Positions 40,201 through 55,500 of a stretch of 64,000 nucleotides of DNA are shown here, piece by piece. Both the position numbers and the translations under genes were made by a program. Each line of letters opens with the position of its first letter. The stretch's first letter is position 1. The notes under the pieces were generated by a model, which worked only from the letters and a program-made list of their open reading frames with translations, was not told the origin of the DNA and searched no databases. The DNA lies in the NCBI GenBank assembly GCA_018389105.1, contig JACATO010000928.1:1-64000 (forward strand), in the 5' to 3' direction. Origin of the DNA: Nautilus pompilius (lineage: Eukaryota; Mollusca; Cephalopoda; Nautilida; Nautilidae).

Positions 40201-43200
40201 GCCTCCTGCAAACTTTCTTCAGCAAACCAAGTGCTCTTTTTAGAAACTCTTGGTAGAGGAGAGCATTGGTGTTTGTATTGAAAATATTACGCGCAGCTGG
40301 AACTCATCCAGATGCCTGGGTAGTGTGTCTGTCTTCCATTTAGCATCTTGTTTCTCACTGTGTTCGTTATGCTAAAATGCATTGTGTTGGGCAGCTATCT
40401 GAAGGGTTGAACTCATTACCCTGCTCTGCTGTCAGCTGAGTTGCTTTCTGTTTCAACATTGGACTGGAAAGGTGAACACCTCAACTGAGCTTCTGACATA
40501 ACCAGAGCCACAAAGCCTTGCCATCTTGTTGGTACTTACAGCCTCAGTTTGTGGTGATTTTGTATATCAATATCCACTGAATCACCAAACGTTTCACTGC
40601 TTGCACTTGCTTAGCACAGGATTCACTTAGGATCTTCAGATTCTGAACTTTATTGGTGAGAGATGGATCCACATGTTTAGCAGCTATGAATTCAGGGTGT
40701 TATAAAAGCGACTAAAAGGAAGCGAGGGATGGTCGTACATCTAAACACAAAACAAGTGGCATTTGTATATCAGCAGTTAAAATGATGGGTGTTTAAAATT
40801 GTTAATAAGCTGTGTGACAAATGTTAATATCTGAATTCCATTAACAGTAAAGTCTGGAGTGTGATTGGTTTCTGCAATAATGTTGTTAATAACCAAAAGC
40901 TTTCTTTATCAGGATTGCTAATAGCTGGCTTCTACTATATTACATGCTTTGATATTAGTTAAGCACTGCTAGATTGTTAACAGATTTCCCAACAAAAAAC
41001 TACCTATATAATCATTCAAAAATGATTTCCAACTATAAAATGACCCAAGTATCAATATTTTGGGAAAAATAGAAAACTAGATGATAATATTTGTTTATTT
41101 TCTTCTTTAAAAATTATTTGTAAAATAACATGAAAGCTCATTTTTGTGCTGTGTGTAGTTTGCAGAATTTCCCAATCCATGGATTACACATGCAACACTG
41201 TGCCCAAGCATAGTAATTATGCAATGAGTTGTGCCCATACTTGTGTTTGGGCAATCATTTAATCTGTGTAATCCTGTGGAGTGAGCAATGATGCTATATG
41301 CTTATTTGATGACTAAAGTTCACTGTTTACGTGTTTCATGTCATAGTTTGATAGTAGCCCCAAGATGGAGGAAATATCAAATTTGAAAATTTAATTAAAA
41401 AAGCATTCTTTGTCTTTACAAGAAGTGGAAATATGAGCAAACTATTTATGATGTCATTGCTGCTGCTAAACAAAAGTCAATGACAAAAGCAAAATGTGAA
41501 TATAGATTCTTACAGTGGTTTGGAGTGATTATTATACCAGAATATTTTAGATTGATACTTTATATTCTGTGATATTATAATTTACAATTAGTTAACTGCA
41601 TGATGTAATAAAAATCCCTATGAAATTGCTTATTCTGTGGGATTATGCAGTCAAGTGTGCCCATTCACACGGATTAAGAAAGCAGGAACACTTTCCAGGA
41701 ATGGTGCAATTACTTGGTGTAATCCATGGATTGGGAAGTTCTGCAGATTACGCATGATCATGCTCATAGGATGTCAAATGCATATCTATGGTATTTCTTT
41801 GTCACTTCTTGCACAAAGTTTGGGCTGGTTCATCATTATTTTGTATAGGATTTTTTTTTTCACACTATGCTTGATTTGATCCTGAAGTTGTTTTGTTGGG
41901 TTTAAATCCAGGCTCATGCCAAGCCAAAAAAGGGACTTGTTTTCTTTGAACAATATTTTCAACAGTTGCATTTCAACTGCCACCTGAGTTGTTTGAAAAT
42001 AATTCCATAAAATTTTGTGGAGATTACTGTTTTCTGGCTATTGTCATTCCCTCTAGGTGAGTAGTTGTGGCAACTCTGCAAATTATGCTCATTTGTCTTT
42101 GAGATAGCCCCAAAGCATACCTGTCTGTCTGCATGAGTTAGAGCTTCTTATTGAACTATACTTTTAATCTGTTGTGACCTGTCCTCAATTAAAATATGAT
42201 GAATATATGATTTCTCCTTTTGTTTATTATAGTTATGAGAAAATTTCCATTTTTGTATATAGGTCATTTTTATGATAAACTTGACCTTTTATGTGATGGG
42301 AAGTATTTTCCAGTTGATATGCTCTACTACCTGTATTGCTAGGTGATCTACCTCCTTAATTCTGTCATTGTCATAGTGTGCATCACTACCTGTGCTGATC
42401 TGATGTCTCCTGTAGAATAGACAGGGCATTGTATTGCTGGTTCTGCGGTTTCACTTTTAAAGAATACCATCATGAATAAAGCATCTGAAAGAAATACTAT
42501 CTTTCTTTCAATAGTAAATTCTTATGTAAAGAAAATTTTTGGTGCTGCTTAAATTCTGCCTTTTAGGTACATGTAGAAATTGCTTTATTTGTTTTTCTGT
42601 CCACAAGTATCATATGCAATTTAGCTTCCTTGTTTCTAGTTGTTTCTTTCACAGATATATCAGAATGTATTTGTATTCACTCTGTTGATGAGTACCTTTG
42701 ATTAGCATTGCCAGAGTATGTGCTTTTAAATTTAAAAATGCATGCTGCCACTGGTCTATTATGAACTGGGTTATTTCTCTAAGTCTTTAATCATCAGCTG
42801 GTAAGTTTAAGTGATCTTTGGTGCATATTGTTGAGTTTCCAGCCATCAGAATTTTGTTGATAACAGAAACAACTTTTCTATTCTATCTTGCAGTGATTAT
42901 CGTAGAGCTCATAGCTCCTGTCATAATAATACTTAAGCCTTATTTTTTACCTAGTGATTTTGTTGATGTTTATGTAGTTTCTTCTTTTTTTCACGATTTT
43001 GGTACTAATTCCACAAGTAGTTCTTGCAAGCATTTTCATCATGCCTAAAAATATATTTGCGTCATGTTTTGCACTTACAGATGTGATACCTAAATAGGTG
43101 GAAGTTCTATTTTGTTGACAGCCACTCCAACAACTATTAATCTGAGGGTCTGTGGTTTTTTTGTTTTTTTTTAAGTGGACAACTTAAATACATTTGCCAC

Positions 43201-46200
43201 TGTTTCTCCTTTATTAATATAAATGTATTGGCTTGCTGCCCTTGCATTAACTGTATCCATTGCTTCTTGCATATGATATTTTGATGTGATTAGTTTTCTT
43301 TGCATTAAAGGACTAGGTCATCAGTAGAGGTTTGCTTTCACTCTTCATGATATTTTAGCTGACATTTTTAAATACCAAAAATAAAGTTAGAGAAAGTACA
43401 TGTAAATGACTTGCTTTGTTTTAACAAGCTTTGCTTGCTTTATCTTTCAATTGTGAAGAAACTGAGTAATCATCTTATGCATTTCATTTTACATAAATTT
43501 ACTGAAGTTGACATAATAGTGCTTGTTTCCACACCTTGTCAGGTGTCTTTTGTAGATCTGTTGAAACTGTTAAAGCATATTGTAGCCTCTGAGAGGTATC
43601 TTCTCTTCAATTTCCTGAGTTAAAAGTGCTGTTTTGTCTTCTTGCTCTTAGCTGTGTGGAAACCTGCCTGTTTATTGGCCAGCATATGGCTCTCTAACTA
43701 TCGCATTAGTTTATTTTGGACAATTTTCATAAATTTCTCTACACAGCTGGTTCAGCTAATCGATCAATAACTGGCAGCTGTGGTTTTATCGTTTCTAGTT
43801 TTTAGAATGAGAATGATGTATACTTCTCTTCATATCTGTGGAATTTCACATAGGTGACAACTTATATTGAATACTGCTGAAAGTGTTTCCTTGCCTTGTT
43901 CTGCAAAATGTTGCAGGGATTCATTAGTTATGTCATTGTGGCAGAAGCCTTCCAGCTCTTTATTTTCTTGATAGCTATATCCAGGTATTACATAGTAATA
44001 GCTTTTTCATAGCCTCTTCTCTGGAGAAGCTTTCTGTTATTTCTTTGATCTTTATTATTATTTTTTTGTTTGTTTCTTTTGCTGGTTGGAATTTACAGCA
44101 TACTTTCAGTTTTGTATTGTATGCAAATACATTTTCTGCTGTTTTTTTTTTTTTTTTTTTTGCTGGGTTTCTCTACTCTCTTTTACTAGTACTTTAAAGT
44201 ATTGGTTTCTTTCATTATTTAGCTGTTTTATCAGTTTGTAATTTATAGTTTTCTACTAGTTCATTCCAAATTGGGACTAAATGTCCTGCCATGTCAATTC
44301 TTTTGTGCTGCATGCAACTTGGCCTTTTATTATTATGGACAATATTGCTTTCCTGTGAAGGGCTTCTGTTTTTCTTCTTGCAATCTTTTTATCATTATGG
44401 AGGTTCTGCAATCCTTTTGTTCATAGTTTATAACTTTTGGAGGCTTCTCTCAGTATTTTTTGGCTTTTAATATTGCCTCTGAACATACATATTGTATGAT
44501 TGATGTTCTCATGTTGTGTGTTTATGATATTTGTGTACTTATTGGTAAACTCTAAATATAGTTTTAAATTTGAAATATAGTTATTCAATCTTTTCTTGGT
44601 CTCAATAGTTCTACTTACTAGTTGATTGCCCACTTTCTCAGCAGTTTCATCAGTAGCAAAAGCTGAGTCTGATGATGATGCTTGCCATCTTCCAGAGTTA
44701 TATGTTGCTGAGGATGAGATGGTGGTTTGTTGTCAGTTTTCCAATTCTTATTAACTCTGTCTCTTTGAAAAATTTGTTCTTAACGAATGAAGCACTAGTC
44801 TTTTTTGAGGCGGGTTTCAGTAATGTCTATCTCTTTGTAGTGTATTTCTGCATTTTATTGTGAGGATTTTATGTCCTGTTTTGTATTGTTCCTCTTCATT
44901 AGCTAGTCACATTTTTGTTTGCGAACTCCATGTGGCTAACAACATGACTTGTTTTATCGTGAACTGTAGACATTCAATGAGCCTCTATTCATGCTGTAGG
45001 TTCATTGATGACACTTGCAGGCTCCTCCACCTCCACAAAGTTACAATTCATTGTAGGGCACAGGGGACTCAGTTGCATTTCTCTGGAGATATTTGCAACA
45101 CTTTAGCTGCATGGTGAATTCCTTTGCTTCCATGAATATTGGTTTAGTAGCAAGTAGTGATCATCAAAATGAGGAATATCACCAGGCTAGGATTTCAGCA
45201 ACAGTAACAAAATTAAGTTTTTAGTCATTGATAAACATTTTCACACTGTGACAGACATACCACCAGAAGTAGCAATCATTTAGCTATTTACATTTTATTG
45301 TATCTTTTTCATGGCCTCAGATTTCACCAGAACTGTTGATTGATTCAATTAAGTGTAGCTTGTTTATTTTGATCTGACAGCCTTAGACATTCCACTGGAT
45401 GGTGGATAAATTGCACCACACTACCAAAAGATTACCAGTCATTCACTCTTTTGGACATTGTTCTGGTGGACACACCATTGTTGTTTCTCCAGAAGATCTT
45501 TAGGTCAGTGGATTTGGCAATGATACTATGGTGCATTTCATGAATAACTGCTGTCTGCTCTAGGAATTATTTTATCTAGATATCTACCAGATTTCCTCTC
45601 TGTGTCTCTATAGAAAAGCCTACCAGTTTTCATTCCAATTACCTGCCATCCCTAGGTTTCTGTGTAATATTTATGCACCATATTTGTACACAGTGGCAGT
45701 TTCAGATGCATAACCACCTAAAATTTGCTGAACACACACATAAATCATGGTATCATACTTTATTTTCCAAAAGCCAACCCTACATGCAGATCAAATGTGC
45801 CAGTGGCACGTGGCCTGTGTGAGAGTACAGCACAACAAATGCTTAAGATATAATTACAGTTAGCCATGAACATTCTTTATTGCTGTTTTGTTAATCTAAA
45901 GGAAAAAATCTGGTAGCACTTAACTTATGTTGAGGTGTAATATGACTTAATGACTGATTTATTTATTTATTGAAATACATTAATTATGAGAATGAAAACA
46001 AGCAGATATTTTGCAGGACAGACTCACTCATGCAGAAAGTGTTTTTTTGGACAAATGATATAAATTGAAAATGATAAGCTTGCTGGTGGTATGTTCCAGA
46101 TACATACGCTACTGAAACAAAGTGGAATCATGAACTGTGATAGCACACTACACTTGTCTTTGTGGCATCCACAACTTTATTTTTGTTTGGTTTGGACTAT

Positions 46201-49200
46201 ATAGTGTCAAGATAGGAATATGGTTTTTCTCACCCTTCTGAACTAGCTTACCTGCATGGTTTTCTCTCATTTCTAATTAGCAGTCATTTAACTGAACTCC
46301 TCGGTTATGATGAGCAAAAGTACAATGCATTTGGTAGGTTCATTTGCCAGTATGGTGTGACACCATCCCTTCTGCGACTTAGCAATAATATGCACAAATA
46401 ATTTGTTTCACTGTTTTAAATGAAATACAGAATCTTAACATTATGAAGAAATTTTGTCATTTTGTATCTTGCATTAGGTTTTTTTTTCGTGTGAATTTTT
46501 TGGTTTTTTTTTGCTAAACAAATGAATTTTGTCCAAAGCAGTTTGATTATTCAGTCATGTTTTATACCAATGTTTCCCATCAAGTGTGCTGTGGAATTTT
46601 TGATAAGTCACACATGAATAAAATAAATATATGAAACATTGTTTATATGAGCTTTGTGGACAGAACTAAAGTGTTGGGCATATTTTTTAAATCCAACAAA
46701 CACACAACACATTTGTGATATCTCTTGATTTTGCGAGCGTTCTCCTGTCTCCCGATTTAATATCACATTCTCTTGAATAAAAAAAACAACTGATCTCTGA
46801 TTTTTTTATTAGTAAATTATCACTTTATATTTAACTTTAAAGGTAGGTTTTGTTTATAATATTATTAATAATGTGCAATGAGAGTGTGTGTGATGTTTTT
46901 GGGGCAGGAGGAAGAGAATGTGTGCCACAGGTTTTTTTTATTAATGGAAGTGTGCCAACTGATGTAAAATGTTGGGGAATGCTGCTTTACGCAATGTGTA
47001 CAACCACCACACTACCAGAAAAATAACTTAACTCTTTTCCATTCAGGAAGTAAATATTTTACAGTTGAATGTCTCCAATCCATCAAACTCAGAACTGAAA
47101 CTGTATTGGATTTTGGATTTTCCCAGTTTATGGACATTAAATCTGTAGCCTATCTTACGCCTAAGAGAAACATGAAACAAAGTATTTAAAAGAGATTGAA
47201 AAAGAATTAATAATGTTTTATTTTTGCACTTACAAAAAATTTCTTTCTGTATCCACTTCCAAATAATGGTAAACAAATTTTTATACAGGTGATGGGAAAG
47301 TACACACAAAATCATAGTAAACACCAATAAGCATAAGTGCGTCCAAAAGGTAGAGGTGTATGCAAAGTACACCTGGCTTGGCTTTGGTCAGGCACCAGGT
47401 TTGGCCTGGTTTGTGCTGACTCAGCTCTAACTGCAGCAGTTGCCTCTAGTCAAGTGTGTCAACAGAAACAAAGTGGCAAATCAGAATATTTGTACAGTTT
47501 TTTGGACAAAAGTCCAAATTACATTTTTTTAAAATTTTTAATGGACTATTTTCAAAGATGTAGAGTTTTGAAATGTTTTCGGATTTTGGAGATTCAACTA
47601 TACAAATGTTCAGACAATTTCTGCTTAAAATACCCCTATGAAATAATAGTACAAATGACTTAGCACACAATCCAGTAATCCAAATAAAAAGGAGATTATG
47701 TCAAAAATGAAAGGAAAAATTCAATTTATAGTGCAGAAAGTAAAAAAAAAACCTGTAAAGTAAAATCACCTAGCTGTTGTCACAGAGATGCCAATACAGA
47801 TTCAATTTCTTTAGTCTCCTCAGTGTCATTACTTTTGATACAGTGTCTGTTCTCACTCCAAAAATTATCAGTGGATGGCGCAGAATGGAAATCCATAGTA
47901 ATGTTTACTGCCAGAAGAGCTTTCATCTTCCTGGTGGTAGGGTTCATCTAGATGTTGTAAGCTCTGGGTTTGTGTGGCATGGCAGTTAGTCGCCTTTGCC
48001 ATGTGGTGGAAGAAATCTTCTGGCATCAGCTCAGAAGAAATCCACTAGGGTGGAGCAACATGGACATCAGTCCTCAGGCAGCAGACTATGAAGATGCTGA
48101 CACTTTACTTGATAATCTTGCTCTCACTTTCCACATTTGACATCTCTCAATCATTGTCTGAGCAACTAGATAATGAGAGATCCAAGGTATGAACTCAAGA
48201 CCTCCACATCACCAAAAGGAAAAGATTCTGTGTTGGATTTTATCATGTAGAGAGTAAGACAGACAGATAATTCAAGTTGATCATACAAGTAGTTTGACTA
48301 GAAAAGTCATTTTCACAGAAAAACAAGATAATATAAATAGCTAGAAGAAGGGATAATGTTGACCAGCATCCTCTTGTATGCATTTTATATATGTAGATCA
48401 TTAAATGACTGTCAGTATGCCCCAGCTATCTTGAATGTCTGATGGAAACAGACATTTCAGTCGTCTTGAAGGAGGTTGGGGAAATTTTTTATATATGCAT
48501 TACTATAAATCTACCAGCATCTAAAAAAGACCAAAAACAACTGAAATACTGTTCTTTTTTTATTAATTATAGTCACTGTCACAAACAACAGAACCATTTC
48601 TATTTTGTATCTACCATAAAAAATTAACATAAGATTCATAAAATTCATAATTATAGATATCTGATGCCAAGTGCAATTTTTAACCTATGGTTTTCCATTT
48701 GAGCCAATCAAGAACTAAATAATTTTTTTGCACATACATCTTAAATGATCTGTTTTACAACATTGTAATCTTAGCTTGATTACAATCATGTATTAGTTGC
48801 ATGTAATTCCTTTGAACACATGATTCTTGGGATTGGTTTACATTCAGAAGATTATCACTTTTTTCTTTTTTTTACATATTATCATCAACTTTATCTGTGA
48901 CTCATATTTTGCTTTAGTTTTAATTTGAAAAAAAAATCAAAGGTTATTGGGATTTTTTTAAAGTCATTTTCTCTTGTTTCCATCATTTTAGAATTAATAA
49001 TAGTGTAAAATCATGATAAGTTATGTGAGCAAAGCAGCTTAGATCAGATTACAGAAAACAAGAAATTACGGTCACGGTGTATTTACTCGCTCTCTCGCTC
49101 TCGCTCACTCACACTCACTCACACACACACACACACACACACACACTCTCTCACTCACACTCTCACACACACACACACACTCTCTGCTCACCACACACCG

Positions 49201-49545
49201 CCCTCACAACAAACACACACACCCCGCTCTCTCTCTCTCTCTCACACACACACAACACACACCCCTCTCTCGCTCCTCACACACACACACACCTCGCTCT
49301 CACTCACACACACTCTCACTCACGCTCTCACACACACACACACACACCACACCTCTCTCTCTCACACAACAACACTCACACTCACACACACACACTCTCT
49401 CTCACACACACACTCTCACTCACACTCTCTCTCACACACACACACACCTCTCTCACACACACTCACACACACACACACACTCTCTCTCTCTCTCTCCACA
49501 CACACATCTCACTCACACTCCTCTCACACACACACACACACACCC

Positions 49546-49576
<31 letters not shown>

Positions 49577-52500
49577 CACTCTCTCCCTCACATCTCACTC
49601 TCACTCTCACACACACTCTCTCTCACTCTCACTCACACACACACCACACTCTCACACACACACACCTCTCTCACACACACACACACACACACACTCTCTC
49701 CTCTCACACACACACACACCTCTCTCTCTCTCACACCACACACACACACCTCTCTCTCTCACACACTCTCTCTCTCACACACACACCACCTATTACTACT
49801 ACTACATTAAATAGTATGCTTATATTTGCTTTTTCAGCAGTAATGAGGTTAAGTTTGATTGTTTGGTCACATCATCCATTATCACAAACATTTGAAACAA
49901 TCCCAAATAGTATCAATGTGACATTTGATTGTAGTGTTTTTATATCATAGTTTACAGTTTGGAAAGTCTCTTACTGAAGTGACTACAATGTTTCAGAATT
50001 TGTTTTCATATATTCTCAACATTAAATTTTCACTCTAGATTTAGTCATCATATATTTTGATGAATACCATTTTATTTATGCTCTGAGGATGAAAGAGAAA
50101 ATTACATTAACTCTTTTTTAACAAAGATTTTTTTTTTAATAATTAAACTATCCATTTCTTTTGAAAAAAGAAATGATTATTTTGCTTAATTAACAAAAGG
50201 GAGTACATGAAAATAATTGTTAATTTGCTTTATTAGAGTAAGAATAAATATACATAGTTGGCCAAAAAAATTATAGAACGGCTTAAAAGAAACCTGAAGA
50301 CTGCTGCTGGAGTCTATAATGCAATTTCTGAAAGCAAGTGAAAGTGTTGAGTTCCTCTGATTTTGTCGATTGTTCATAGTGTTAGAATTTTTAGTTATGT
50401 TACTGATGTAGTAGGAAACCTCAGGCAGTATGCAAACTTCTTGTGTTGCACGGACTGATGCAAAGGGATATGTGAATATACCAGAAACATAAAAAAAAAA
50501 CCTCTTTTCTTTCCATTGCTAATGCTAATTAATAAAACTAATCATATTATTTAAAATGTTAATTTTAATTAAGCTAGTTTTCAATAACATTGTATTTCAT
50601 GTTCATATATATTTTATGCACTATTTTATATGCAAAGGATAAAAAATTTTCTTTGAGTGGGCTCATAGAGCTCCCAATCCAAACCTCTCCAACCAGATTT
50701 TTCTTGGAGGACCTGGATCATCCACTGTGGTGATATTCTGACTTTTGCTTTTTTGATTTGATGGTACTGATAAGTCCTTTGCGAACCATAATTCTACCAT
50801 TATGTGGCATTTGCTTGTTTTTTTTTTTACAGCCATATGAATATATGTACCCTGCGTTTCATTGATTACAAAAACCAAATTACAAACGAAGCTTTTTTTA
50901 AATATATTTTAAAATAATATTTCATGAAATCTTTCAAATAATTGCATCACAAAAAACTATTACGTAGGTTATTTTGGCACTTGCATGTTTAGAATTTTTG
51001 TTGCTAAGCAAATTAACATCCGTTGTGACTTTGCTTGTTTAAAGAATTAATATTAAATATAACTTGGGTCTATTATTTTACTAGCATGACAATGATTTGT
51101 AATCAAAAAAAAAGTATTTTCAAACTCCATCCAGCTGACGAGAAACAATTTTCTGTTTGGGCTAGCTAGTTGTCTTGCTACAGTGTCTGAAATATTTTGA
51201 GTGGTTTGATCAGCTGGCATTCAGACATTTGTTTAAAGCAACATACAATGTTTATAAGGTCCTCGGGGGATTTCATCTTTAATTGTTTAACTACATGGAA
51301 AAGAACAAAAAAGTAAATTGTATTACAAAACCATTTACTCAAGATTTTTAGTGAGGCAGTGATGAATCCTTACACTTTCGCGTGGCTGATACACCGTTCA
51401 ATGCATTCTTTAGCTGTTGGGGAAGAGGTGTGATATGATTGACAACTGTTTTAATTCATGCCTTATTGATGCAACAACCTCACTTTCAAGACATGAACTG
51501 TTAAAATGGGGATGTTCGATTTTGTGGGGCATGGCACTGCAATTTCTGTGAATTTCTTGAAAAGCTTCTTCAACAGCTACAGTGGTCTCTTGACTGGCGC
51601 CTAGTCTACTGGAGCATTTGTTTACACCTCTTCATCCAAATTTTAATGGATTTGTGGGATGGTTAGTGGATTCTTGTTGCATTCTGCTCTAAACTTTTAT
51701 TTTACTACAGTAGCTGACTTCATTTAAGCAAGGCATGAGATGCAGTTAGCTGTCTTCTCGATTGCTGCCATTTTGGATTCACAGATAATTACTTTAAGCA
51801 CAGAATATTATTCTCTGTTCTTTTTTTTTTATGAAGCTAAACATGTTATTTTGGCAACAAAAAAAACCTGTAAAAATAATTAAAACCAGTATTTTAATAA
51901 ACTTTTTAGAGTGCTCTAATTTTTTTATTTTTGCAATTTTTAATGACTTTAACAGTGCAGGTCTGAGAGAATTTGTATTTCTTTGTTATCTTCATTTTGA
52001 AGAACATCATAGTTGCAGCATATGAATTATGCATACCATTACAATACATATGGTCAGTGGTGTCTTCTTCTTCATTACATTGTATCTTTTTGTTTTACTG
52101 GCTAAACAACATATGGAAAATCAGCACGGGTACTTTCTGTAGACATTAAGAAAACAGCACATCAAATTTGCAGGAAGAATGTCTTTACACAAAGTCATTC
52201 ATGTCTATGCTTAATTGTCTTGAGAAGAAACTAGTGTTCCACAAGATGAAAATTTCTGCGACAGTAGCTTATAAGTTAAGAATGCACAACATAACTTGCA
52301 TACTTGAAAGGAAAATGTCACATAAAAGGCATAGATGTTGCTGTCACAGCACGGGAAAGTTGATGGATGTCATTTTTCTGATGAGTGGACTTTCTCTAGC
52401 AGCACAAACATTCTTAAGAAATGGTTCTTGTATTCAGCTTGCTTTTATTACCTTAGAAATACTGATGTGGAACGATGTCTTTCAATAACAGTAGCAACTA

Positions 52501-55500
52501 AAGGAATTGTTCTGGAATTCTACCCTATGCACCATCAAAGGAGCTGTTTGTGGATATGGATAGCGACTTCTGCGTGATCCAGTGGTAAAGGAATTACTCA
52601 GGTGTGCACAGTATGCATATGTGAAATATTACTGAAAAAGAAAAAGGAAGCTGATGAAGCAGAGGAAATCAGGAAACATTGAGAAAGATGAAAAAGAATG
52701 CTATCTGAAGGGGAAGACCCTGGAAGAAAAGTATTTTAAAAATTACAGCAAGAGAACATATAGCTCAAGAGCTCTGCCATGGAATTCATGCTAAAAAATA
52801 ATGCAGCAGAAGAGTCTCTAATTAGTACGCCAATGCCAGGAAAAGGGAAGATGTTAAGAAGGCACACACATTGTGAACATGACATGAAAGCTTTCAGAGA
52901 AGCATTATTGGCGACATATGCATCTTGTGTAATTTTTTTTTTTAAATCTTCACTTTACTTGATTTAGGAAATGCATTAATGTTAATCTTTCTTAACATTC
53001 AGATAACTCAGTTTATAAATATTATCTTTTCACCTTATCCATTTTTTTCATTGTGCTTCATTTATTAATACTTTGAATTTTAAAAAATGAGTATTTTTTA
53101 AAAAGCAAGATCAAATTGTAGAAGTTCATATTACAGATATATAAATATAAAGTTTAAAATTAAAGATGGGATTGGCATTGTATTAATTCAGTATTATATT
53201 ATTTTAATTTTATATTACTTGTTGTTAAGTTATGTATTTAAAGTACTATTTTTGCTTAGTGAAAGCAGGGTTTTAACTATTTTTTTAATATAAATTGTGA
53301 CAACTTTGATCATTTAACCAATATTTTCTGATCACTAGATTTTTAATTTGACCTCATGCTAATAGCTTAAACACTGCTAGAAGCTACTGACCTGACCACA
53401 GGAGATATGCCTGAGCCCCAGTTTAACCAGCAGGGTTAGTCAGCATGTGCTGTTACCCAGAAAGTCAGGTGTGCTGGTCTTGTCACAGACAAAACTTGCT
53501 TGAGGATTAGTGCTTAGAATAAATGCAGATTTGCTCATAATTTCATAAGGGAAAGCTTTATATTTTGGTGCTGGCCATTTAAACTGTTTATAATATTATT
53601 TTAAGCCTAACAAAATGAATTATTTTTGGGAAAAAAATGAGGATCAATATATTTTATGTTTTCGTATAACATCTTTCTGATACCTCAAGTCAGTTCAAAT
53701 AAGTTCTTACAGTTCATCATTGTTGGCATGGTCTTTATATATTGAGCTAATTGTGCTTAATTAAAGAAAAAAATTAACAAAAAAAACAGTGTAAATTGTA
53801 AAATGAATATATATATATATTCAAACACTTAATATTTAATGTTAATGAAATATATGGAGCACAAAATTCAAGGAATATCAAAATTATTACAAGTGACCAA
53901 ACTAACAAGAAAACATGGAAAACACATTGATACCAGCACATGGTCTCAGAAATAATATGGTGTGTAAAACATTAATTTTGAAACGATATTTTATTGGTAT
54001 AAAAATGTGGGTACAATGTGGTTGATGACAATGTCTGGGTTTACCACTAATCACCTAAACAGTTTGCACACTGCTGTATCAGTTAGTGTGACCAATTTGG
54101 CAGAGGCAATGCTATGGTATAGGGCTCTATGAAATCTAAATTTCACATTCAGCTATTAGTTCTGAACCAGAATCTGGCAGCCTTTCCATATGTAGACAGT
54201 ATTTTGTATGTATCTCTTCCATAGCAATATGGACTGCACCTGATGTTTCAACTGGACAATGCTGCTTGCCCTTCATACAAGAAGACTGACAAACTTTTAG
54301 GCAAACCAATGATTTTGGGGTCTTTTTTCCATTTGACATACCATAAAGCTGTTTGCAGCTGTCTAACATATACTGTTGCATCTTAAACAAGCTTTCAGAC
54401 AAGCACCACTTGGTAAAGCAGGTGCTTCAGGAACAACTTATAAAATCCTGTTCACCTCATGCACTCCGGATGTCTACTATCTCACAGATGCTAAGCTGTT
54501 CTGGTGGAACATCTTCAGGTTTAAGACCACTAAACTATATGAATTCCAACTGATTCCAATCCACTTTAACTTTTGATGACTCCATTCCTAGTGCCAAACA
54601 CACAGCCAGATTGTTCAACCACCATCACCACTCCAATAACATTTGGTGGTTCACTTTTGCTGCAGTCAAACTGGGAAACTGGCATAGTAACATTGTCACC
54701 TGTTCTTAAAGCTCTAAGAGATCGGGTACTGCGAGCTATGGTTTTGCTGGCCTGCCTTCCTTCCTCTTTGCAGGCTGTCCTGGAGATTTGTTGATAGAGG
54801 GTCTGTGATGGTTAGTTTATACTGGTAAACAATTTTGCTTCTGACTGGAAGATTTTATATTGTATGTTAAAAAGCCTTTTCATTGATGCACTAAAAATAT
54901 GGACATTTTATTTTTTTAAATATTTTTTCTATAATTAAATTATGTAATTGAAATTCTTAAATGGAAATATACACTGCTATTAAATTCCATTTGAAAATTA
55001 TTTATTTATTAGGTACCTAGATGAATATGAAAAAGTACATTTTCTTGGAGAAGATCCGGACCATGAAGAGATGGCTGGTGAAGACAATGGTCCTGCTCGA
55101 AAGAAATTATCAACTCCTGTTCATGGTATTCCACGAAGTTACAAATACAACCAGCATAAAGTATCTGGTAGGTAAACTTTAAAAAAGCTATATGCTGTTT
55201 TATAGAATTTGGAATTTTTTTTTTTTTTAAATGCAAATTTGCATGTTTCAGCAAAAAAGAGGAAGAAACAACACTTCTTGTGTTTAACTGAATACATTTG
55301 TAATTGTGTTGCTTTTCAGAATCAGTACGGGCATCAGTTGGGATGTCATGTAGCTTTGTTACATTCAGTGAGTATGAAAAACTGGAAAAAGCTCTCTTAT
55401 CTGGATTGCCCAATGAAGTGGACTTTGTTATCAATGTGTGCACACTTTTGTCAAATGATGGGAAACGGTCTTTACGTTTGGATAAATCAAAGCATTTACT

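Noticed and set aside
45130..45850. Possible Tc1 N-terminal relic on the minus strand
   Set aside because: Some residues suggest it, but no diagnostic motif such as WPARSPD or DNAPxH was found.
47920..48250. SINE-like patch on the minus strand
   Set aside because: Only a B-box-like GAGTTCATACC; no clear A box at the right spacing.
49077..49814. 245-codon + ORF, the longest in the window
   Set aside because: It is only the (CA)n/(CT)n microsatellite read as His/Thr/Ser/Leu; no start context or domain.
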